From: Nocardia terpenica
GTDB taxonomy: Bacteria; Actinomycetota; Actinomycetes; Mycobacteriales; Mycobacteriaceae
Assembly (NCBI RefSeq): GCF_013186535.1
Contig: NZ_JABMCZ010000003.1
Span: 1,798,001-1,862,000 of the forward strand
Direction: 5' to 3'
Length of the DNA stretch: 64,000 bases
The translations under genes and the position numbers were made by a program. Below, one piece after another: positions 46,924 to 56,255 of this stretch; position 1 is the first letter of the stretch, and each line of letters begins with the position of its first letter. Under the pieces are notes generated by a model, which saw only the letters and a program-made list of their open reading frames with translations, was not told the origin of the DNA and ran no database searches.

Positions 46924-48261
46924 ATGTCGATGAATCGGATCACCGTGGATGACGCGCTTTTCTTCCGTGCTCACCAGCTCTTCGGTTCGTGGCTGGCCAA
47001 TCAGGTGGCCTGGCGGTTCGACGAGCAGCTCGATCGGAACCTGGTCGAGCGGTTTCACGCCCATCTGGCGGTGGGCTTCACTGCGCGGCGCATCGTGACG
47101 ACCCGGATACCGTTCGCGCGGGCGTGGTGGGCACCCGCCAATATCGCTTTCCCGCTGGACTGGCAAACCGAGACGATACCGGAGTCGGGCGTGGTCGACT
47201 GGCTGACCCGTCAGGGTGACGTCGATTTCGACCCGCTGACCGGGCGCATGTGGCGGCTGTCGGTGGCCTCGGTTGAGGGTGGGGGCTGCGTGATGGCGAT
47301 AGCCTGTTCACATGTCGCGGTCGACGGCGGCGGGGGAGTGCTGGCGGTGAACGACGCGCTGACCCGGCTCGGCTTGGGCGCCGAGCCGAGCCGAGCCGAG
47401 AGCGCGGGCCGACTTGTCGGCGATACTCCGAAGTCTGGCCTGCTGCAGCAGAATCTGGTCGACTCGCTGAGGCAGCTCAGTGCGGTGACGATCGGCGTCC
47501 GGAACGCGGTGCGAGCCAGAGCGGTAAGAGAACCGGCACGACCTCCTCGCCCCGTCGAACCGCGACTGTCGCTACCGGAGCGGGTTCGGCCCGCTACTCT
47601 GGTTGTCGAAGTTCCACTGGCACAGTGGCGTTCAACAGCCGAAGCGCATTCGGGAACGGTCAACGGGCTCCAACTGGCGCTCGCGGTGGGCATTCTCGGC
47701 CGCGGCGGGCGGGTGCTGGACGGCGATGTGGTACCGGTGATCGTTCCGTGGTCCACCCGCACCGGCCCAGACGATCCCCGGGGGAACGCGACCACCGGCG
47801 TCAATGTGGGCGTGCCGTATCGCACGGGCGAACTCGTTGATCTGCAAGAAATGCGCTCGGCGATCAAAACCGCGATTGCCGCCCGTGAGAACCCTTTGAC
47901 GGTTCCGCCTTCGTCCCATCTGCTGCCGCTTATGGTGATGATGCCCGACTTCGTCGCCCGGCGTGGCGCGAAATTTCCGATCGTATTGGGAACCAGCCTG
48001 CGTGACGGCGGTGACGCCGTGGCTACCGTCGGTGGCATGCGAGCGCGATCGGTGGTGATGCGCGCCAACGTGCAGCCGGCTGCAACCGAATTTCTACGCC
48101 GCACCGAATTCGGTATGACGATCTCCAGTTGTTACTACGGGGGCAACGTGACCTTCGGGATGACTGCGGGCGATCCGGACCGCTTCCCCACCCGCGCGGT
48201 CCTTCGCGCCTGCGTCGAAGACGAGTTCACGGCCTGGGGGCTGAAACCGACCTTTTGGTGA
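46924..48261 (+). CDS. PapA-like/condensation-type acyltransferase (1)
   Basis: 445 residues with AGGA seven bases before ATG 46924. The catalytic HxxxDG lies in IACSHVAVDGGGGVL, the fold shared by PapA polyketide-associated acyltransferases and NRPS condensation domains; the second half has GTVNGLQLALAVGILGRGG and the late core TISSCYYGGNVTFGM. Such enzymes esterify sugars or diols with acyl groups. It follows DrrB by 20 bp, so glycosyltransferase, exporter and acyltransferase form one unit. The likely role is acylation of a glycolipid. Confidence 0.9.
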   Translation: MSMNRITVDDALFFRAHQLFGSWLANQVAWRFDEQLDRNLVERFHAHLAVGFTARRIVTTRIPFARAWWAPANIAFPLDWQTETIPESGVVDWLTRQGDVDFDPLTGRMWRLSVASVEGGGCVMAIACSHVAVDGGGGVLAVNDALTRLGLGAEPSRAESAGRLVGDTPKSGLLQQNLVDSLRQLSAVTIGVRNAVRARAVREPARPPRPVEPRLSLPERVRPATLVVEVPLAQWRSTAEAHSGTVNGLQLALAVGILGRGGRVLDGDVVPVIVPWSTRTGPDDPRGNATTGVNVGVPYRTGELVDLQEMRSAIKTAIAARENPLTVPPSSHLLPLMVMMPDFVARRGAKFPIVLGTSLRDGGDAVATVGGMRARSVVMRANVQPAATEFLRRTEFGMTISSCYYGGNVTFGMTAGDPDRFPTRAVLRACVEDEFTAWGLKPTFW

Positions 48262-48962
48262 CACCCGGAGGAGTTCCCCGCTATCCGCGGCCACCGGAAG
48301 TGACCGCACCAAGTCTATTGCATCGTGCCTGCGGGCTTGAACCAGGCCCACTTATCGCTCGTGCTGAGGCAGGGGGCTATCGGATTAGCTGATGGGTGCC
48401 AAGATCTCAGCCGCTGCCACGCTCGTCGATCAGGGCGGCGAACCTGCGGCGATGATTCCCGTCTGGCAGATCCCGTGCAACGCGTTTCGAGATGACCGTC
48501 GGTATCGGTTACTTTGGCCACTTCGCCTCCATGCACAAGTCTGGATCGATGTACGCTTCGCGCTGTTCTTATGTCGTCACTGCCAGCGCGATCTCACTTC
48601 TCTATCGCTATCAATGTACATTGACTCATCTACTTGTGTGCACTCGACCAGAGGGACTCTCGGGATCACTGTAATACTGTGCCACTAGCGATCGGTAGCG
48701 TCGTCAAGATCTACTTCTCTTGTAAGTGGTATTATGTCGTGGGTGAAGAGTGCAATCCATCGCGATCGCCGCTAGATAAACTGACATGTCGACCGTTCGT
48801 GACGCCTCGGCAGTGTCAGTCTTGGTAGGTTGTCATCTAACCAGTAGCGGTTAGGGGCGCTTGGCTGCCCAAGAGCCTCCTGCTGCCGGTAGTTTTTCGA
48901 GAATGGACTTTGGTTCGGTGTTCGCCGGTCCTTCGCAAGGCATACGACGGTAGGAGCGATTA
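48262..48962. other. Intergenic stretch before the second acyltransferase (701 bp, no gene)
   Basis: No supported coding frame. AT-richer DNA containing a possible fourth, weak copy of the dispersed element near 48615-48690 (TGTGCACTCGACCAG). Confidence 0.45.
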
Positions 48963-50297
48963 GTGTCGCCTCGGCTCGACGATCTCGATTGCATGAGCGC
49001 ACGAACTCAGCGTCCGCCTGGCACTGTGGCGATTCAAGCGATATGGCTCTACGATCGACCGGTCGACCTGACGGCACTCACCTCGTTTCATGAGATGCTT
49101 TGCCGCGGTGTCCTCGGGCGAGTTGTTCGCGCATCGAAGTTGGCCGCGGCTGGCGATCGATGGACCACCGACGCACGGTTCGCGCCGATGTACATCGACA
49201 TGGATCCATTGCCTCGAGCCGCAGTCGCGGAGTGGATTGACGCTCGATCGCAGGAGCAGCTCCACACCTATGGTGGCCCGGCTTGGCTGTTGTCGGTCGC
49301 TCAACTCGATGACGGCGGCAGTGTGGTCTCTCTGCTGGTGTCGCACACGTTGGCCGATGCACTCGGTCTGTTCGCGGCCGTCAGATCTGCGATCAACAAA
49401 AATGTACAGCAAGTCGGTAACTGCTCTCGGTCACCCAATGAGACGCTGTACAGGGAGGTTCGCGACGCAGCTCTCCGCTTGGCGTCGATAGTACCAACTG
49501 TGCCAGCGATCATCCGCTACATGAAATCCATCGCGCACGATCCGTTCACGGGGACTTCCGCTGCAGGTATTGTCTCGTCAATCGATGCGCAGGAATTTCC
49601 AATTGAGCTCCCGATGGCCATCGCTGTTGTTTCCGCTGCGGACTGGCGACGGACTGTGCAGGTGCACAATGGTACCGGAAGTGCGCTGGCTGTTGCAATT
49701 ATGGCGGATCTGGCAACACGGCTTGGCCGCACCGACGCGGACGGACTTGCCTGGATCGCAATGCCCGTCAGCACCCGCAGCCTCGATTCGAGCAGTGACC
49801 TGCGCGGAAACGCGCTCGACACGATTAGTATTCAGCTGAACCGGAAAGCGGGTCCCGGCAGCACCCTCGCAGCGGTCCGAGCCGAGATCAAGTCGAAACT
49901 GAAAAGTCGTGCCGCAGACGAACGTGTACGGTCCCAGATTTTGAGCTTGCTAGTTTCGCTCCCGCGCTCGATGGTTGCACGACTTTTATCCCGGCGTAGG
50001 TTTAATGCGATAATTACCGGTTGCTCATACGTGTACAATTCGGATACTGTATTGCGCTGTATAGACGGTGATGAGGCTGCCTCATTCTTTGTGGGATTGG
50101 TCGAGCAAGATCTCCGCTTAGTCAGTCGGGTGTGTTCGATTGGCGGCATCTTGCACGGTACCATCTTGGAGTCCGAGGACACGGTGTGGTTGCAGATACA
50201 CGGATTCCATCCAGTCAACCCAATGGATAGTATAGGTCTCCGTAGCATGATTGGGCAGATACTCGCCGATCACGGGCTTACCGCCACGTTCCTCTAA
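48963..50297 (+). CDS. PapA-like acyltransferase (2), altered active-site motif
   Basis: 444 residues from GTG 48963, with AGGAG seven bases upstream. The overall layout follows the paralogue at 46924: MYIDMDPLPRAAVAEWIDAR, then the active-site region VSLLVSHTLADALGLFAAVR, and the second half GTGSALAVAIMADLATRLG and TGCSYVYNSDTVLRCI. The motif is HTLADA in place of HxxxDG: the catalytic His is kept but the Gly is Ala. Base composition is lower in GC than the first copy. It may be slow, differ in substrate or be inactive. It is transcribed alone. Confidence 0.85.
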   Translation: MSPRLDDLDCMSARTQRPPGTVAIQAIWLYDRPVDLTALTSFHEMLCRGVLGRVVRASKLAAAGDRWTTDARFAPMYIDMDPLPRAAVAEWIDARSQEQLHTYGGPAWLLSVAQLDDGGSVVSLLVSHTLADALGLFAAVRSAINKNVQQVGNCSRSPNETLYREVRDAALRLASIVPTVPAIIRYMKSIAHDPFTGTSAAGIVSSIDAQEFPIELPMAIAVVSAADWRRTVQVHNGTGSALAVAIMADLATRLGRTDADGLAWIAMPVSTRSLDSSSDLRGNALDTISIQLNRKAGPGSTLAAVRAEIKSKLKSRAADERVRSQILSLLVSLPRSMVARLLSRRRFNAIITGCSYVYNSDTVLRCIDGDEAASFFVGLVEQDLRLVSRVCSIGGILHGTILESEDTVWLQIHGFHPVNPMDSIGLRSMIGQILADHGLTATFL

Positions 50298-50973
50298 CCG
50301 CATGGGTATTTTTTGAGGGGAACAAATTATGCGTCACTGGTCAACGGACACGGTCGTGCTCGAGATTTCGCCCGAGGCGCGCCTTTGAGTTCCGGTGAGT
50401 TCCGGCGGTAGACGTTTCGTACATTCCATGTTATTGCTATCGAATATTTGAGTTAAACGCAATGGCATCGAACGGTCGGCAGTGAAGCAGGGGTAGCGCC
50501 GCGGAATGATATGTCGCACTCACCTCAGCGTGGATAGATGGTGAGGATTGGACGATGAACTTGTCACATGTTGCGTATCTTTGAGTCACTCCAGTGTGGC
50601 CTACGGGTCTCGGTTTGACATTCAGTTGTTTCTGTGGATAGTGTGTGCTCACTGCCTGGAGAGAATGAATTGACATCTGGTTGGTCGGCCGAAATTCGGT
50701 TGAGGCCCACTACTTGCAGCATCTCTAGTGGGCGTGAATATCGTACCTGGACATTGAGGCGCGTAATCTAGCGGCCGGTGCATATCGAGGTGTATGCGGC
50801 CACGGTTTCCTGGTGATTAGATAAGTCCTGGAATCAGCAAGTTTGATTTTATCGCCATGATAGTAGATATCTTTTGGAAGCTGTAGGCTCCGACCTTCAA
50901 CAAGTATTGCTGAGCGACACGTAACGCTTGATCATGACGCCTTGAACGAAAACTCACGCACCGAGGAGGAGTT
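50298..50973. other. Intergenic stretch (676 bp, no gene)
   Basis: AT-rich DNA with only short frames and no recognised motif. It ends in a clear ribosome-binding stretch, GAGGAGGAG, just before GTG 50974. Confidence 0.45.
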
Positions 50974-51202
50974 GTGTTACTGCAGGTGGCGATAGCCGTC
51001 GTATTTTCTGCCTTCTTTTTTTGTCGGGATCTTCGTCGGCGCTATTTCCGGTACTTCGAGAGATACGGGTCGGCGTCCGGTGCGCGCGGCAAAACCTGCC
51101 CCCACGTCTAGTGCGCCAGATTCTCTGCCGAGGGTTTCTCGTCCAAGCCTTGGGCCTACAAGCGAGCAAGGCGCCGATCGGCGGCAAGGTCGCGGATATT
51201 GA
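50974..51202 (+). pseudogene. Small single-helix membrane protein, frameshifted in a T7 run
   Basis: A strong GGAGGAG site precedes GTG 50974. The frame gives MLLQVAIAVVFSAFFF and then, at a run of seven T (about 51013-51019), continues CRDLRRRYFRYF to a stop at 51111. Taking one T out gives FVGIFVGAISGTSRDTGRRP and a Pro/Ser-rich tail to a stop at 51202, which looks like a better membrane protein. It could be a slippery site, a one-base error, or a real 45-residue peptide. Confidence 0.4.
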
Positions 51203-51240
51203 AGATGCTGTCTAGACTACGGCGGTTCCGATGATGGATC

Positions 51241-51405
51241 CGGGTTGTCGAATGCCTTCCTGCACGGCACCTCTGCGGAGAGTGATAGATCCTTATGAGA
51301 GGCGTGTTCGGACGTAATCATTTCTCGACTACAAGAATGTGCATCCGACCAGGCCCGTCTCTCTAGGCCTGGCATATTGTCGGTAGTATGCGGGGTGAGA
51401 GTTAT
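51241..51405 (+). repeat. Dispersed dyad element, copy A
   Basis: About 165 bp, roughly three quarters identical by eye to 56310-56475. The best-kept part is TTTCTCGACTACAAGAATGT then GCATCCGACCAGGCC. It contains the dyad CCAGGCC-N10-GGCCTGG. It lies 240 bp before the StrR-type regulator gene and 150 bp before a DUF4389 remnant. Confidence 0.65.
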
Positions 51406-51548
51406 GGTTGACTGTATGCGCCATACATGCTGATCATTGTCGGCTTCTATGATCCGCATATATCGATGGTATGTGTGCTCCTGCGATGATGCGAGTACTG
51501 CTCGAAATCCAACTCTGGTAGATCGAACTACATCAGAAGGAGCTATCC

Positions 51549-51665
51549 ATGCAGCCTGAGCCGGTTGGGTATTCGGTGCAGGTCCGGGGAGGTCTAGATC
51601 CAGAACTGTCGCGCTGGCGGCGGCTGGTCACTGGAGTAGGTTTATGGTCAACGGAAATTGCGTAG
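51549..51665 (+). pseudogene. N-terminal remnant of a second DUF4389 gene
   Basis: ATG 51549 with AGAAGGAG seven bases upstream reads MQPEPVGYSVQVRGGLDPEL then SRWRRLVTG. The intact DUF4389 protein at 29675 starts MQQKLAGYPIRVRGDLDPAL then SRWKWLIKW. Homology stops after 29 residues and the frame ends at 51665, inside the StrR-type gene start. The membrane part is lost. Confidence 0.7.
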
Positions 51666-52774
51666 ATTCGTCCGGTCCGATCGAAGCCGATACAACGACA
51701 GTCCATGAATGGCTGGCGCGAGCTGCATCGATCCCCGTCGAGTTGGTTCCGGTGGAGTCGATATCGCTCGGCTATTCACCTCGGTCGAACGCCGGTACGA
51801 ATACCAACCACGTTCGCGTCCTGGCAGAGGTGGGTTCACCGCTCCCCGCTATAATCGTCCACCGCCCGTCGATGAGAGTGATCGACGGCGCGCACCGATT
51901 GCAGGCCGCCCGCGCGATGAAAAAAAGGACCATCGAGGTCAAATTCTTCGACGGTACCGAGGCCGATGCCTTCGTGCTGGCGGTGCAGGCTAACGTCGCG
52001 CACGGCCTCCCGCTGTCGCTGGCCGAACGCAAGGCGGCCGCGCGACGGCTGATCGCCTCCCATCCCGGCTGGTCGGATCGCCTCATCGCCGATGCCGCCG
52101 GGCTTTCGCACAAGACAGTCGGCGCGCTGCGGCGCCGTTCAGGTGGAGAAGTTCCCCACCTGAACGGCCGCGTGGGCCGGGACGGCCGGTTGCGGCCGCT
52201 GGAGATCGCTGAGGCGCGGCGCACGGCCGAGGAGTTCATTGAGCGCAATCCTCAAGCGTCCCTGCGGGAGATCTCGAAGCGGACAGGGATCTCGGTGGGC
52301 ACCGCGAAAGCGGTACGGGATCGGATGTCGGGCCCGCCGGCGAAGAGTGTTCAGACCGAACAGGACAGTCGGTCGGCGGCGTTTAGGAAGAAGGTTACGG
52401 TGCTGATGCCCTCGGATGCGCACTTGAGCCCGCCGGTACCAGCAGCTGTGCGATCGGACGTCACCCAGACGACGTCCATCACCCCGCTATCGGAAAATAT
52501 CGTCGATCGAACAGCGGGCACCTCGATTCAGCAAATCATCCTGCGCAACCTGCGCAAGGATCCGGCGTTGCGCCTGAAGGAAAACGGCCGGGCGCTGCTG
52601 CGTCAGCTGGCGATCTCGGTCGTGAGTATCGACGAGTGGGAACAATTGACTACCGATACCCCGTCGCACTGCCTCAGTTCACTGGCACAACTGGCCCGCG
52701 CGAATGCCCGATCCTGGCAGGAACTGGCGGGCCGGCTGGAGAACCCTCCGATTCGCGATCGCCGAGATGCATAG
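51644..52774 (+). CDS. StrR-type ParB-domain transcriptional regulator
   Basis: 376 residues, GGAG about eight bases before ATG 51644. Residues about 30-115 form a ParB/sulfiredoxin-like domain (VPVESISLGYSPRSN, VLAEVGSPLPAIIVHRPSMR, VIDGAHRLQAARAMKKRTIE, FFDGTEADAFVLAVQANVAH). Residues about 120-170 carry the helix-turn-helix (RLIADAAGLSHKTVGALRRR), followed by VGRDGRLRPLEIAEARRTAE and a second helix-turn-helix (SLREISKRTGISVGTAKAVR). This is the layout of pathway-specific activators such as StrR and NovG. It likely controls nearby accessory genes; the dyad elements are candidate sites but do not match the known StrR consensus. Confidence 0.9.
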   Translation: MVNGNCVDSSGPIEADTTTVHEWLARAASIPVELVPVESISLGYSPRSNAGTNTNHVRVLAEVGSPLPAIIVHRPSMRVIDGAHRLQAARAMKKRTIEVKFFDGTEADAFVLAVQANVAHGLPLSLAERKAAARRLIASHPGWSDRLIADAAGLSHKTVGALRRRSGGEVPHLNGRVGRDGRLRPLEIAEARRTAEEFIERNPQASLREISKRTGISVGTAKAVRDRMSGPPAKSVQTEQDSRSAAFRKKVTVLMPSDAHLSPPVPAAVRSDVTQTTSITPLSENIVDRTAGTSIQQIILRNLRKDPALRLKENGRALLRQLAISVVSIDEWEQLTTDTPSHCLSSLAQLARANARSWQELAGRLENPPIRDRRDA

Positions 52775-52884
52775 CGGTCTACAGGCGGTGAACACCCCTC
52801 CTGGTCGCCCGATACCGGTCGACCGGAGTGCATGATGAAGCAATTGTTTACCTGTGGAGGACAGCCTCTCCACTATGAGAGCGA

Positions 52885-53523
52885 GTGATCGGACATGACA
52901 GCAGCGTGTGTGCGATGAACCGTGCGAACTACTCCGACAGGCAACTGCTCGACGAGATCCGCCGGGTCAGTCTCTGTGACAGGGTCGCGCTCGATGCAGC
53001 GACCCGAGTGCTAACCGATAGTGAAAAGGCGCTGCTCGTAAGTCGGCTTACCAAGGTCGCCGCCTGTATAGCCACCTGCATCGATAGCGGCCGAAGCCTG
53101 CCGCCACCAGGAACTCTATCCGATGCCGGATCCGATCACATCGAGCTATCGGCACAGCGTACTGCGCTTCCAACCGCTACATTGTTCTTACGGAGAGCAT
53201 TGCAGAAGTGGCAGTGGACCGACGTGCGGCTTCAAGTTGAACGCGCGGTTCTGGACCTCGTAGGTGCGTTTGTTGCCGTGATGGAGGATGCACGCCTGTC
53301 GTATCCAACTCGGATTACCCTCTTGTTGCGGATCGCAACCAGCGATCGACTAGTGATCGAAGTGCATGATTCGACAGAAAACGCTTCAATCATTGCTGCG
53401 TCGGGGCGGCTGATCAGCGACTATGTTCAACGTTTCAGCACTCGATGCGGGCAGTATCGCCATACGGAGCGCACTGTGGTCTGGTGCGAAATCGCAAGGC
53501 CATACCCGCGTCACACTCAATAA
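52885..53523 (+). CDS. HATPase-fold protein (anti-sigma/RsbW-like), function unknown
   Basis: Up to 212 residues; GTG 52885 and ATG 52918 are both possible starts. The C-terminal half resembles GHKL ATPases of the RsbW type: VERAVLDLVGAFVAVMEDA, TRITLLLRIATSDRLVIEVH and GQYRHTERTVVWCEIA. The canonical N box and G boxes are poorly kept, so ATP binding is doubtful. The N-terminal part (MNRANYSDRQLLDEIRRVSL) is helical and unrecognised. It sits 110 bp after the StrR-type gene, on the same strand. Confidence 0.7.
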   Translation: MIGHDSSVCAMNRANYSDRQLLDEIRRVSLCDRVALDAATRVLTDSEKALLVSRLTKVAACIATCIDSGRSLPPPGTLSDAGSDHIELSAQRTALPTATLFLRRALQKWQWTDVRLQVERAVLDLVGAFVAVMEDARLSYPTRITLLLRIATSDRLVIEVHDSTENASIIAASGRLISDYVQRFSTRCGQYRHTERTVVWCEIARPYPRHTQ

Positions 53524-53734
53524 GTTCGCCGGACCTCCAGTCTCGTCCGAGTTCCGTGGTCGGCAGATATGAGATGTTTGGTGTGACCGAGAGCGAACGT
53601 AACCGGCGAGGTATTTGGATGCTGGCTATGTGACTCATTCACAGGAGAGTTCTGTAGGTCGGGTGCTGGCAGTGTTGACGTCACGACTTGATCGAGTGGT
53701 ATCGCGAGGGTAATCGATCGACTGGGAGGCTCAG

Positions 53735-54817
53735 GTGTCAAATCACATTCGCGCCGTAGAATGGGCAGCAGCAATGGTTTTGATCACGGGATCTGTCCTC
53801 GGGGCTAGCCCGGCTGGAGCTGACACCGTCGACCCTATCGTTGCGTCGAGGCAGCTGCTCGCCAGCCCGGTGGCGCGGGATGGATCGCGGATTGTCGAAC
53901 TCGCGGTCGAGGACGATCACAAGCTGATGTTGCGCGTGCATTCGACGGCTATGGACAAAACGATCGCGCTAGACGTCCAGAGACCGGCCGATGCATCCGT
54001 GCCACGGCCGACCCTCTATTTGCTCGACGGAGCGACGGGTGGCCAAGACGATGCGACCTGGAGGAGCAGAGCCCCAGAAACCGTGCAGTTCCTGTCGGAA
54101 AAGAATACCAACGTGGTTACACCGATCGGCGGCGCGGCCAGCTATTACGCTGATTGGCGCTCGCCGGATCCTGCGCTGGGCGTCAACAAGTGGAAAACCT
54201 TCCTCGCCGAAGAGCTACCGCCCCTGATCGACGCTGCGTTGGGTACCAGCGGGCGCAACGCGATCGCGGGCATTTCCATGTCGGGTACCTCGGTGTTGCA
54301 GTTGGCGGAGGCCGAGCCCGACCTGTACAGGTCCGTGGCTGCCTACAGTGGGTGCGCCCAGATCAGCGATCCACTCGGCTACACCGCGGTCAATTCGGTC
54401 CTTCTCTGGAGCACTGGAATACCGGGCAACGGTGGTGCTTCCAGCGCCAACATGTACGGGCCGTGGGGCGACCCGATGTGGGCCGATAATGATCCATACC
54501 TACACGCGGACCGGCTGCGAGGGTTGGACCTGTTCGTTTCGAGTGGCTCGGGTCTGCCCGGGAGATGGGACAACCTCAACAGCCCATACATGTCCGAACC
54601 TCGCCTGCAAAACCTGTTCAACGAGTCGACAATCGGCGGTGTCATCGAAGCCGCCACCGACGCGTGTAGCCACAACCTGCAGGCAAGGCTGAACGCGCTC
54701 GGTATTCCCGCAATTTACGACTTCACGGCCACCGGCACCCACTCGTGGGGCTACTGGCACGATGCGTTGCTGCGATCGTGGCCGGTGCTGGCAAAGGGGC
54801 TCGGACTTCCTGCATGA
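53735..54817 (+). CDS. Exported antigen-85-like esterase (putative mycolyltransferase)
   Basis: 360 residues from GTG 53735 with GGGAGG six bases upstream. A signal peptide (AAAMVLITGSVLGASPAGAD) precedes an esterase-D-type fold: RPTLYLLDGATGGQDDATWR, TNVVTPIGGAASYYADW, the nucleophile Ser181 in IAGISMSGTSVLQLA, an acid region in LRGLDLFVSSGSG, and the His in ATGTHSWGYWHDAL. Antigen 85 proteins move mycolic acids onto trehalose or arabinogalactan and carry GLSMA and GxHxWxYW at the same places. It may act on the surface glycolipids made nearby, or be an ordinary esterase. Confidence 0.9.
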   Translation: MSNHIRAVEWAAAMVLITGSVLGASPAGADTVDPIVASRQLLASPVARDGSRIVELAVEDDHKLMLRVHSTAMDKTIALDVQRPADASVPRPTLYLLDGATGGQDDATWRSRAPETVQFLSEKNTNVVTPIGGAASYYADWRSPDPALGVNKWKTFLAEELPPLIDAALGTSGRNAIAGISMSGTSVLQLAEAEPDLYRSVAAYSGCAQISDPLGYTAVNSVLLWSTGIPGNGGASSANMYGPWGDPMWADNDPYLHADRLRGLDLFVSSGSGLPGRWDNLNSPYMSEPRLQNLFNESTIGGVIEAATDACSHNLQARLNALGIPAIYDFTATGTHSWGYWHDALLRSWPVLAKGLGLPA

Positions 54818-55168
54818 TGTAGTATGTGAAGTGTTATTCCGTCTTGGTGTTTAGTGTGCGCGGACAGTGCCGTTGGACTACCTAATGCGGGGTCCGCGAG
54901 AGTTGATAATGGCTCCATCATACCGACTGACTCGCTGAATGCTGCGGCCGTTGAATACGCCCACCTAAGAGTTCGCACCGCCGATGCGATCGGCAACTGC
55001 TCATTGTATCCTACTTCGGAGGATTGCATTGATTCTGTTCTGCTGCTTCCAGGAAGGGCATAGAACGAGTCGGCGGATGTGCAATAAGTATCGGCGAGAC
55101 AGCTTTGTGGACCGTCATCTATGTTCTGGCTAGACTGGTACACGCAGCCCTTACGGGCTGTTATGTGA
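54818..55168. other. Intergenic stretch (351 bp, no gene)
   Basis: No supported coding frame. It ends in two hairpins: a short AGCCC-TTAC-GGGCT stem at 55146-55159 and the larger one listed next. Confidence 0.45.
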
Positions 55169-55210
55169 TCCGCCAGGCGGCGATAAGCCCTCATATCGCT
55201 GCCTGGCGGA
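55169..55210. terminator. Strong hairpin, 17-bp stem with one mismatch
   Basis: Arms TCCGCCAGGCGGCGATA and TATCGCTGCCTGGCGGA enclose an eight-base loop. It lies about 350 bp after the esterase and 340 bp from the transposase remnant on the other strand. It could be a bidirectional terminator or part of an insertion-sequence end; no clear T run follows at once. Confidence 0.5.
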
Positions 55211-55539
55211 CTCAATCTCAAGTTTACTTTACATAAATACCCCGAGGGTTATTCTAATGCGTCGCCATGATTCGGATGTATCGGCATCAGCCTGATCACT
55301 TCCGCCTTCAGGAAAGAAGATCGTTGCCGCACTGTTCGTCTGCAATGGTCGGGAACGACTCCGCGGCCTGGAACCGTAACTGTTCCCGGGCCCTTCGTCG
55401 CTCGGCGGTCAGCCCACCGCCCTGCGAATACCTCACCTCTCCGGTGTACCGCGCTGCGGCTCGGTGTGGCGCCACTCTCGCAGGGCCACGACAATCCCGG
55501 ACAGGGGCAGGGTGAGCGGCCGGTGACCCGGTGGAGCAG

Positions 55540-56255
55540 GATCATGATCATTGCCAGGTAGATGACGTTTCCGAGGTGACGGTTTGGTATTCGTAGTCCT
55601 TCGACAGGCGACGGTACTTGCCCAGCCAGGCGGATGGGTCGGCCGAGCGGCGAGGTGCCAGCCGGTTGCTGGTCCTTTGCTTGGCCTCCCGTGGAACCGG
55701 ACCGCTCTCCAGTGAACTACTGCGTGAGTGGTGCGACTGGCTGCCCCGATCCGGATCGGGCAAGGCCCGGATCTGCCGCAGCAGCGTCATCCGGCTGACT
55801 GTGACTGTCAGATGCCGGGTCATCCGGGCTCCCGCACGACCACCCAGTGCGAGTGCGACCGCGCACAGCAGCCGTTGCAGCATCGTTGTCCGCCGGGCAT
55901 GGCGAGCGGCCAGCGCAGGATTCGGTTCGGCAAAAATCCTTCTGCCACAGTCGGAGTTGTCACAGAACAGCTTGCGCGCCCGCAGCCGTATCAGTACCTC
56001 CCGGCCTGCGATCGCAGTGTCTGATAGCCGCCGCTCGTAGCGACTGTGGACCCGCCGCGACAACCACCTACACTCCGGACACGCCGCCGCACCGCCGAGG
56101 GTGCTCGGGTCGATCCGCACCACAGGCCCGGCCGCCTGCACGTCTATGATCCGCAACTGCGCCAGGTGGGGGAACAACTCCGCCATCGATCCGAGGTCAG
56201 AGCACCCGCGACATGATGAATCATCAACTACCCGTTCGTATTCCGATCGGGTCAA
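55540..56255 (-). pseudogene. Chimeric transposase remnant: ISL3 zinc finger joined to IS5-type C-terminus
   Basis: The minus strand begins as an ISL3 transposase: CPECRWLSRRVHSRYERRLS, LRARKLFCDNSDCGRRIFAE, NPALAARHARRTTMLQRLL and MTRHLTVTVSRMTLLRQIRA, keeping the four zinc Cys. After about residue 175 it changes to DYEYQTVTSET preceded by WLGKYRRLSKDY, the tail of an IS5-type transposase, with a frameshift to VIYLAMIMI-like residues past 55560. The DDE core of both is missing. It appears to be two nested elements joined by deletion. Confidence 0.7.

Noticed and set aside
48615..48690. Fourth copy of the dispersed dyad element
   Set aside because: TGTGCACTCGACCAG matches, but the right arm of the dyad is not recognisable; kept only as a note.
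51330..51380. StrR/NovG consensus operator (GTTCGACTG-N11-CAGTCGAAC) in the dispersed repeat
   Set aside because: The half-sites do not fit: the conserved dyad is CCAGGCC/GGYCTGG, not the known consensus.
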